In this document: positions 56,964-64,000 of the stretch, piece by piece
Position numbering within the stretch: the first letter of the stretch is position 1
Layout of the letters: each line of letters opens with the position of its first letter
Source: Tolypocladium sp. Sup5 PDA-1
Taxonomy: Eukaryota > Ascomycota > Sordariomycetes > Hypocreales > Ophiocordycipitaceae
Reading direction: 5' to 3'
DNA: 64,000 bases
Assembly (NCBI GenBank): GCA_000750105.3
Contig: JPHH03000013.1
Location: forward strand, 62,001-126,000
Translations under genes and position numbers: made by a program
Notes under the pieces: generated by a model
What the model was told of the DNA's origin: nothing
What the model saw: only the letters and a program-made list of their open reading frames with translations
Databases searched by the model: none

Positions 56964-57789
56964 CGCCAACGTGGCCTAGGTGTGTAGCGTACTGTTTCTG
57001 CACTCACGGACGTCCGCCTCCGAGCAACGGAATGGCACGCGGAGGACAACGGCTGTGACTAAAGACCAAGAGGCTCAATGCGGTGGTTGTCTTTGTACCG
57101 GTGGACCGGCCCGCAGGGCGACGGGGGAAAAGCTCAGGCCGCAGGTGGATGTCATGTGAGGCTGGATACCGTATGAGTAAGACGACCGCTCGGTGAGTCT
57201 CGTTGGCTGACAGTGAGTGACTGGGACTGCGAGTGAGTGAGACAACACTGCCAGAATCTTGTCCTGCACCATCCACTGCGCAACAAAACGAAAGGCAGCA
57301 ACGGAGCGCATCAATAGGCGCTCACAGTCGGCGCTTTGCCGTGCGGCAATGGCCGCTGTCCGAACCGCCGTCGCCATGCCCGAAGGCGCTGGTTGCGCCA
57401 CCACCAATCCAACCCCACCCCCGAACATGTCGCTCCACGACGACATCTCGCGACGACGAGATCGCACGACAACGCGATGACGAGACGGACGACAACCCGA
57501 CGACGCGAGCAGAGCGTGAAGAGCGGCTCTGAAAAGTATCCGTGTATTCACTAAACATTACACAAGAACGAACCACTCACAAAGACATGCACAGAGAGCG
57601 TCGTTTTACACTTTGTCATGTCTTGGAATGCTACCCAACACCGCGTAACCAATTTTAATGCAGGATATCTTGTCGCTCGCTATGACTCCCCATCATTCTC
57701 CATGACTTCCCATCCCTCGCCATGACTTCCCATCCCTCGCCATGACTTCCCATCCCTCGCCATGACTTCCCATCCCCCCGACCCTATCT
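56964..57789. other. Intergenic region with a 20-bp tandem repeat
   Basis: It lies between the PPTase start and the CTD-like gene stop, both on the minus strand. Apart from the repeat at 57681-57780 no feature is seen. Confidence 0.45.
57681..57780 (+). repeat. 20-bp tandem repeat, four exact-phase copies plus one diverged
   Basis: Unit CATGACTTCCCATCCCTCGC at 57701, 57721, 57741 and 57761 (the last ends CCCCCG); a diverged unit precedes at 57681. It lies directly behind the stop codon of the CTD-like gene, probably inside its 3' UTR. Confidence 0.92.
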
Positions 57790-58494
57790 CTACTCCTCCT
57801 CAGAGTCCTCATCCTCCTTGGCGGTGCCGTACCCGCTGTCCGACCCCGTGCTGTCGTCCTCCGAGGCGAGCTCCACGTCTTCTTCGTAAGCGCCGTCGTG
57901 ATCCGCCTCTGTCCAGCCCATAGCCTCGACTGCCCAGGCCACGTCTTCCGCCACCCCCCTCGACGACTGGCAGTACGGCTCCACGCCGACGCTACCCCAG
58001 CCGTCGACGCCCAGCAAGTGCAGCGCCTCGGCGGCCAAAAGCTCCAGCGCCTCCTCGTCGTAGTCGCCGTCCGGCCCGTCGTCCCTGTTGGACGAGGAAG
58101 TGGGAGGTGAGGGCAGCAAGCGGGCTGGGGAGGGAGGACTGTAGGTAGGGGAATAAGTCCAGTAGGCAGGGGAGGGAGGACAGTAGGTAGGGGAAGCAGG
58201 GGGGTAGGCAGGGGAATGAGGAGGGTAGGCTGGGGAAGGCCGGAAGTAGGTAGGAGATGGAGGCGAGTAGGTAGGAGAGCCGGGGCAGACGCGGGCCCTC
58301 TTGACCGGGCAAGGAGTGGGAGACTCGTACGCATCCCGCTCCCTCTTGGCCGGGCGAGGAGTGGGAGACTCGTACGTATCCCGCTCCCTCTTGCCTGGGC
58401 TAGGGGGAGACTCGAACGTATCCTCCTCCCAGTCGGTCTGGCGAGGAGAGGGAGACTCGGTCGTCTCCCACCCATCCTTGGCTGAGCCAGGCAT
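57790..58494 (-). CDS. Orphan nuclear-type protein with RNA polymerase II CTD-like heptads
   Basis: A single coding exon of 234 residues beginning MPGSAKDGWETTESPSPRQT. Residues about 24-66 are three 14-15-residue repeats of the type ERDTYESPTPRPAKR, giving paired SP/TP sites and basic KRERD clusters that look like nuclear signals. Residues 73-128 are eight heptads with the frame S-P-[TA]-Y-x-x-x (for instance SPTYSPP, SPAYPPH, SPTYCPP), i.e. a cyclic form of the Pol II CTD heptad keeping Tyr1, Ser5 and Pro6. Residues about 145-197 (EEALELLAAEALHLLGVDGW onward) look folded and amphipathic, and the tail is very acidic (EDEDSEEE). A 5' UTR intron (58567-58495, donor GTAAGT, acceptor TCAAG) ends one base before the ATG. 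No homologue is known to me; transcription-related function is inference from the heptads. Confidence 0.7.
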   Translation of the reverse strand: MPGSAKDGWETTESPSPRQTDWEEDTFESPPSPGKRERDTYESPTPRPAKRERDAYESPTPCPVKRARVCPGSPTYSPPSPTYFRPSPAYPPHSPAYPPASPTYCPPSPAYWTYSPTYSPPSPARLLPSPPTSSSNRDDGPDGDYDEEALELLAAEALHLLGVDGWGSVGVEPYCQSSRGVAEDVAWAVEAMGWTEADHDGAYEEDVELASEDDSTGSDSGYGTAKEDEDSEEE

Positions 58495-58567
58495 CTTGAT
58501 AGTAGTGGTTGCTGCTAGACGTATTAGACTGGTAGTCCATAAACAAGCAAGATGAAGCCAGACTTAC
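58495..58567 (-). other. 5' UTR intron of the CTD-like gene
   Basis: Minus strand: CTACA then GTAAGTCTGG, and the intron closes with CTATCAAG directly before ATGCCTGGC. GT-AG ends, 73 nt, with a TCTAAT-like branch site. Confidence 0.6.
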
Positions 58568-59718
58568 TGTAGAAAGGTCAAGATGAGAGAGCGACACCCA
58601 GATATGGTGTGAATGTGTGGTGAATGTGTGTGTAGTGCGTGGGTGTAGGTATGAGGAGCTGAGTGCCTGTGCCTGGTCTGTGTTGGGAGACAGAAGACAC
58701 TAAACACTTGACTGATGGTAAAGGCAGAAGACGAAGATGAATGAGTAGATGCAGGTGCGAAAAGCCAAGTCCTCCTACGGGTGGGAAAACCTGGGACTTT
58801 ATACCAGAAACTTTCACCAGCAGATCACTCCCAAGAGGCAAACCCATCCTCGCCTCTGCGGGAGCGACTGATTGCGAGACTGTACAGAGAAATCAGTCTC
58901 TTAGTGGAAGTATGAAAAAAATACAAAAACAAGACGTGAATTAGGTAAAAGTCAATCGCGACTCAAGTTGAGAATTTCTCGCGAAGCCGACGATGTTGTT
59001 GTTGCAAAAGACTCAGCGACGCGCCCAGCAAGGCGCGACGGAACCACCACAAAAGGAAGCCCAACGGCCGGTCCGATTTGATTATTGGTCCAAAAAGTTG
59101 CCCGGGGCTTGCGATGGGTTTCTGGGAATGCCCTCGTCGGGCCTGGTTCCGTGCGGCGTGGACAGAGTTCGCCTCGGAGAAAGGTGTGGCTGGCCCGGCG
59201 AAGCGAGAAAAAAACAGGGAATGCAGCCCTGTGTCGAGGTTGGTGTAAACTCAGACGCTGTATGGAGGGCAAGGTGCACTGTGGTGGGTGGGCGTTGAGC
59301 AGAGGAGGCACTGTGGATGGGGTGGCAGGGTCGTGCTGGAACTCGACGGCGGACAGCGATTAGACAATGGGAACGGCGGAGGCGCTCGTCGAGAGTAAGA
59401 ACAGATGGTATTCATCCTGCCTGAACAGGCTTGAAGAAAGGGGGAAGCCGCAGGTCGTCTAACATGTTGCTGCTGTGCAGCTACCACTCTGCGGATCTGC
59501 CCCTGAACTCGTACACCTGTTCCTTGCCTTACCCAGCTATACAGCTCTACAGCACCATCACGGCCAGGGCAAATCACTGCATCCAAACCCGCACTCGGAG
59601 CTTCGTGTCGCAGTTTTCTTGATAACAGTCTACCATGTCTATTCTGTGTCGTAGCTAACGCCGATGTCTACCCACCCCGTACGCCCAGACTCCTCGAGGG
59701 TCCATGCAAATCACGACT
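58568..59718. other. Intergenic region, promoter of the CTD-like gene
   Basis: It contains the minus-strand TATA box at 58798-58803 and the 3' flank of the signal peptide peptidase gene. No gene is seen. Confidence 0.45.
58798..58803 (-). promoter_or_regulatory. TATA box of the CTD-like gene
   Basis: TATAAA on the minus strand (context CTGGTATAAAGTCCC), about 230 bp upstream of the 5' UTR intron donor. Confidence 0.5.
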
Positions 59719-61535
59719 CTACTCGTCCTCCTCGCCGTCGGTAGGCGCGTCAAGCGACAGCAAGAAAACTCGATGCCCCTTCTTGGCTTTGTCTCCCTTT
59801 TTGGCAGCATCTTGAGCTGACTTGTCAGCCTTGGCCTTGGCCTCTTTCTCTTCAGCATCCTTCTTGTCGTCGTCCTTGTCCTTGGTCGTGTCGACGACGC
59901 CATTCTCCAACTTGCCGATGGTCTTGATGGCCTTGCCATCGCCGTCGAGGTCGACGACCACGTCCACCGTGTCGAGGCTGCCGTCCTCGGTGTACGTCCA
60001 CATCTGCTTCATCTCGCCTCGCGCCAGCGCCGTCACGACCAGCGAGCCGAGCACACCCGGGACGAGGTACAGCAGCGCCGGCTGGCCTTGCTTGAAGACG
60101 AGGAGCATGGCCAGCGTGGCCATCATTCCCAGCAAATAACCCACCATGGACGCGTAAAAGTAAGGTTTGGGGAAGTCAGCTGCAGCCAGCTCGACGGGGA
60201 GCTGCTGGTACCGCCTGAGGAACAGAGTACCTCGCGTCCACAGGCCATCCCCCCACTTGCCCTTGACGTTGACGTACCGAGCCTTGACTTCCTTGTGCTT
60301 CGTCTCGCTTCTCTTCACCACTTGGCCAGAGGCAGCGTCCTTTTCGAGAATCGTCAAATCAGTAGACTCGTACTTGACCTTGCCAACGTAGTGGATCCAT
60401 AGGTCAAGCCGCAGTGCCCACCCAATCAACATGCCTGGCACGACGATATCTCCCAAGCCGAGGATGCTCTTTCTCGACGCCGCCTCGAAAGTCAGTTTGA
60501 TGGGGACCTCCAGCTTGGTCGCCACGGTGACCATGTATGGGCTGCAGCTGCGGTTAGCTAACTCAAACCAGGGCCTTCCAGGGCCTTCCGGGGCCGGGAA
60601 ACTTACGTGTAAAACACCATGTAGATGTCGTAGAAGAACAGGCCTATCAGCACCAGTGACCCTATCAGAAAGTCCGTGGGCGACAGAACCAGGAACGATC
60701 CATAGCACATCCCGTATCCCAGCATGTTGGAAAGAAAGGGCGACTCGGTCGAGAAGTAGACGAGGGCAGTTGCCAGGGACAGCAGCAGGGCCATCATGTG
60801 GGCAAACTTGATCTTCGCCTTTTCTTCAAAGACGCCATGCACGAAGAACTTGATGACCCAGTGTCTCGTCAGAAGACCACGAAGCTCCCAAGCCGCCTTC
60901 CGTGCTCGCGCCGAGTACGCAAACACAGCGAAGGGTCCAGGGAGCGGATTCGTCCCCGCGTCGACTCCCTCCACGGCGTTGCCCGCGTCGTCGCAGACCG
61001 CCACGGCCTTGGTCTTTTGGTCCACCATTCGCAGCGACCCGTCACGGCCGCGCCAGAACCGCGGGAAGACGACGGACGTGCCCAGCTCCATGCCGTGCGC
61101 GTAGAGGGTCAGCAGGCTGGCAATCGACATGGTGGACATGTACCATCGCAGGACCTTGTTTAGGATAGCCGGGTCCTTGAGCCACTGGATGAGGTAGTAC
61201 AGGCCGATGAGCATCGCCGCGGCGATGAGCGGGAACATGATGGCGTCGGTCAGCTCCAGGCCCTGCGAGAAGCGCTCCTCCTCGTCGGCGTCGTCTTTCT
61301 GGCCCGGCTTCTTGCTCTTGGCGGGCGACGCCGAGGGCGGGCGACGTAGGGCGGCGTGGGAACCGAGGTAGATGATGCCCATGGCGCCAGCGAGCAGCTT
61401 CAGCTCCAGCACCATGAAGTCGAGGTTCTGGATGAAACCGAGGGCAGTCGACGGGGCCTCGGTGCCGTTGAAGGTGGCGTTGAGCCCCTCGAGGATGCCC
61501 TCTGCGGAGCCCAGCGTGGTCGAGTTGGCAGCCAT
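59719..61535 (-). CDS. Signal peptide peptidase (intramembrane aspartyl protease)
   Basis: Two exons (61535-60607, 60541-59719; intron 65 nt, GT-AG) give 583 residues. The three family motifs are intact: FFYDIYMVF (catalytic Asp303), GLGDIVVPG (catalytic Asp341) and QPALLYLVP (about residue 464). About nine hydrophobic spans are visible, starting LGFIQNLDFMVLELKLLAGA. An insertion between the two catalytic halves (about residues 366-425) is charged, and the cytosolic tail is long and rich in Lys, Asp and Glu (KDKDDDKKDAEEKEAKAK). The enzyme cuts leftover signal peptides and some tail-anchored proteins in the ER membrane and takes part in ER-associated degradation. The splice falls right between the two active-site motifs. 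It is divergent from the cyclophilin gene. Confidence 0.95.
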
Positions 61536-62075
61536 GTCGTGAGGCTTGCTGGTGGTGCGTGGCTGAGGTTTCTCTCACGTTGCCGCTGCGGGTGTGCGCA
61601 CACAACGTATGTGTGCTGAAGCCTGAGGACAGACAACGGAGCTGCGGTTTCACAGACCCATGCCAACTCAACTAGAAAAGGCCGCCATGCACAGTAAGCA
61701 AAAATCTGCGAGAAAATCCCGAAACAAAGAAACCGGAGCAAACAAAGCCGCGCTGCAGTGTGCAACCAGAAGAGACGCTTCCACTGATCCGTGAGTTCGT
61801 GTCGTTGAAACTCCGAGTTAGGTGTCATCGGAGATGGCTCTACAGGGGTCATGTAGTGGGGTCCACTGGTCCCTGGAGCCTCGTGACGAGTGGCCAATAG
61901 CGATGCATGGCTGCCACGTCGTTTGTGGCGCCCCTTGAGGCTGGAGATGTCAGCCTCGTTCATCCCACCTCCATTTTCGAAGCACCTCCAACATCGTCAT
62001 CGGCGCCAACGACAACTCGAGATATCCAGGGCAATTGAAGGGCAGCACACGCCCAGCACGCCGAGCACGCCCAGA
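61536..62075. promoter_or_regulatory. Divergent promoter region SPP / cyclophilin
   Basis: This is 540 bp between two divergent starts. No TATA box is seen near either ATG, as is usual for housekeeping fungal genes. Confidence 0.45.
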
Positions 62076-62623
62076 ATGACGACCAACATCGTCCTGGAGA
62101 CCACAATGGTATGTACAAGCAGCCACCAGCACACCAACCGGAACGCCTGCTAACGTACAGTGTCCAGGGCTCCATCACCCTCGAGCTCTACACCACCCAC
62201 GCCCCCAAGACGTGCACCAACTTCACCACCCTCGTCCGCCGCGGCTACTACAACGCCACCGTCTTCCACCGCATCATCCCCAACTTCATGGTCCAGGGCG
62301 GCGACCCCACGGGCACCGGCCACGGCGGCGCCTCCATCTACGGCGACAAGTTCGCCGACGAAATCGACCCGGCCCTCCGCCACACCGGCGCCGGCGTCCT
62401 CAGCATGGCCAACGCCGGGCCCGACTCCAACGGCTCCCAGTTCTTCATCACCCTCGCCCCGGCCCCCTGGCTCGACGGCAAGCACACCATCTTTGGCCGT
62501 GTCAAGCACGGGCTGGCCACGGTCAAGCGCATGGGGCTCGTGCCGACGGGCGCCGAGGACCGGCCCGTCGAGGACGTCAAGATTGTGCAGGCGCGTGTGC
62601 TAGAGGGCGAGGACGATGTGTAG
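62076..62623 (+). CDS. PPIL1-like cyclophilin (peptidyl-prolyl cis-trans isomerase)
   Basis: Two exons (62076-62108 and 62168-62623; intron 59 nt, GT-AG) give 162 residues. The first exon codes only 11 residues ([11 protein letters not shown]). The joined N-terminus [19 protein letters not shown] matches the single-domain PPIL1/Cyp type. Active-site residues are present: [19 protein letters not shown] (catalytic Arg), [15 protein letters not shown] and [13 protein letters not shown] (the cyclosporin-binding Trp). Members of this group are found in the spliceosome. There is no signal peptide or nuclear signal. The tail VLEGEDDV is acidic. Confidence 0.95.
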
Positions 62624-63220
62624 CGAGGTTTACATGGCCGCGAAAGAGCACTTGGGCTTGCATATACGGAGTTGAGGCGTTGTGATGGGTATAAAAAGTA
62701 CCGAAACACCTGCTGCTGAATATAAAAAGGATTCACGTCAGTCACAAGAAAGTGTCAAGGAATCCTCAGGATGTTCTATTCGTTCATCCTCGTCGTTATA
62801 GAAAACAAAGAAGAAATTCACACTCCAGACGCCGTGGACCCTGTTTGCCGTCCGTGGATGCTATGGTCTCCCCCCTCGCCCTTTTAGATAGCCAAATGCG
62901 GCCGCTCGTCCAATGCAGTGAGTGTTGGAAATAATACACACAGATGTGAAAAGAAAAGGGGAAAATAAACGGGGACGAGATGACTGCGAATGGCCTGCCC
63001 TCTGCTCCCAACGTGATGCGGTCGTCGAGTCTGGCTCTATCCGTAGCCAACCCTTGGTCGCAGCTGGATGGATCGAGAAAGCTGTGCTTTCAGAGTCGTA
63101 CCCCTCGTCCAATAGTCTTGTTAGGTTGCCTCGATGGACAACAAATTATGGGCTCAAGCTGTGCCCATTGTTCGCGTCGGTGCATGCCTTGGCATGTGAC
63201 ACGCCCAATCGCTCCACCAA
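62624..63220. other. Convergent intergenic region
   Basis: This is 597 bp of 3' flank between the cyclophilin and the Sgf11-like gene. No gene is seen. Confidence 0.5.
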
Positions 63221-64000
63221 TTACTTCGCAGGTGGCGACGACAGGGTTCCAGACGACTCCGATTCCCCGTCCGCATCTCGTCCGTTCTTGGAAATCGGCG
63301 AGCTCGTCACGGGCTTGGCCGCCTTGACCTTCTTCAACGGGCTTCCGTCCTTGTGCGCCGGCTTCGAGGACGCCCGGTTGGGCGTCAGTTTCGGTGTGTC
63401 CGCGTCGTCCAGCTTCTGCTCCTGGCTGAGCAGGGATGATCCCTTGACCTTGTCCTTCTTCAGAGACGGCTTGGACTTGATGATGACCTTCTTGTTCATG
63501 CTGGTGGGCTTGAGCTTCTTCTTCCTGTGGCTGTTGTCCGAGTCGGCGTCGTCGTCACTAGCGGCGTCACGTTTTCTGGGACTCGAGGCACGGGAGCCCG
63601 GCGCGGGCGTGGCCTTCTGGGAAGACGGCGGCGTAGAGTCGTGCTGCGAGCCGCCGTTGTTCAGCTTCTGCGCCGCCGCACGGCTTGCATTCCGTCCGCT
63701 GTTGCCGATGCACGACCCCATATGGTTGTTCAATCGAGTGACCAGGATGCAGCGTTTGCACTTGCTGCAGGTGGCCGACGGGAACGAAAGCACGTTCGGG
63801 GGCCGCTGCTCCGGGGCAGGCGAGTCGGTGCCGTCCGCCTTCATGTCCTTTTTCTTCTTTCCCCGTCCCGGTCCCGGCGCCACCCAGCTCTGGCCGTAGA
63901 TGTCGCATCCTGGCTTGTCTATGTACGGGTGCTTCTTGCAGTAGATGACGGTCGGGTCCGGTTTTTGGGCTCCCTTGCCGTCGGTCGGGTATAGCAGTCT
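63221..64000 (-). CDS. SGF11: SAGA-associated factor 11 (Sgf11)-like protein, 5' end outside the window
   Basis: The frame is open from the right edge to the stop at 63221 (at least 259 residues; the true start is beyond 64000). Near the N-terminal side of the visible part is YCKKHPYIDKPGCDIYGQSW. It is followed by the zinc finger CSKCKRCILVTRLNNHMGSC (C-x2-C-x11-H-x3-C) and then IGNSGRNASRAA. This finger, with RL-x-x-H and the trailing GR-x-ASR, is the pattern of Sgf11/ATXN7L3 zinc fingers in the SAGA deubiquitinase module that removes ubiquitin from H2B. The remainder is a long basic Ser/Lys-rich disordered tail (KKKLKP, KKVIIKSKPSLKKDK), more extended than in yeast. The zinc finger supports the call; the rest gives no independent proof. 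Confidence 0.75.
   Translation of the reverse strand, partial: RLLYPTDGKGAQKPDPTVIYCKKHPYIDKPGCDIYGQSWVAPGPGRGKKKKDMKADGTDSPAPEQRPPNVLSFPSATCSKCKRCILVTRLNNHMGSCIGNSGRNASRAAAQKLNNGGSQHDSTPPSSQKATPAPGSRASSPRKRDAASDDDADSDNSHRKKKLKPTSMNKKVIIKSKPSLKKDKVKGSSLLSQEQKLDDADTPKLTPNRASSKPAHKDGSPLKKVKAAKPVTSSPISKNGRDADGESESSGTLSSPPAK

Noticed and set aside
60540..60600. Repeated GGGCCTTCC units near the SPP intron
   Set aside because: Only two short copies within a GC-rich intron; not treated as a repeat element.

Overview
The window is a chromosomal piece of a filamentous ascomycete, most likely a Sordariomycete and probably Hypocreales. The genes carry short introns of roughly 50-90 nt with GT/GC donors, CTRAY-like branch sites and YAG acceptors. 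Coding parts look GC-rich at third positions, spacing is typical of a filamentous fungus, and the products (fungal GH35 beta-galactosidase, PI-PLC, LYC1-type acetyltransferase, NpgA-type PPTase, large coiled-coil protein) are fungal in style. Exon boundaries were assigned by reading splice sites and checking that exon lengths sum to whole codons.

Layout. 0.4-15.7 kb holds a divergent YIF1 / SRP-receptor-alpha pair (both early secretory pathway), then a very large coiled-coil protein on the minus strand and a Mid2-like cell-surface sensor. 18-27 kb holds a metal-dependent amidohydrolase, an eight-exon secreted GH35 beta-galactosidase with a clear TATA box, and a serine-rich protein with an N-myristoylation motif. 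30.9-35.3 kb holds a small, easily missed two-exon cupin and a delta-type phosphoinositide phospholipase C. 35.3-47.3 kb is a gene-poor island of about 12 kb. It holds one convincing small gene (a 73-residue two-CxxC protein), two long orphan reading frames, a perfect 22-bp palindrome and many copies of a short intergenic motif (TACTCCGTA/TACGGAGTA). 47.3-59 kb holds a GH16-like protein without a visible signal peptide, a possibly broken transcription-factor-like gene, a LYC1-like acetyltransferase with an octapeptide-repeat extension, a dienelactone hydrolase with a GC-AG intron, a 4'-phosphopantetheinyl transferase, and an orphan acidic protein with RNA-polymerase-II-CTD-like heptads. 59.7-64 kb holds a signal peptide peptidase divergent from a PPIL1-like cyclophilin, and an Sgf11-like SAGA subunit that runs off the right edge.

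There is no obvious biosynthetic cluster, operon-like unit, transposon with recognisable proteins, tRNA or rRNA gene. The genes are mostly independent housekeeping functions with an ER/secretory flavour (SRP receptor, YIF1, signal peptide peptidase). The most unusual signals are the over-represented intergenic nonamer, the CTD-mimic protein, the repeat-extended LYC1 protein, and the small genes hidden by introns.
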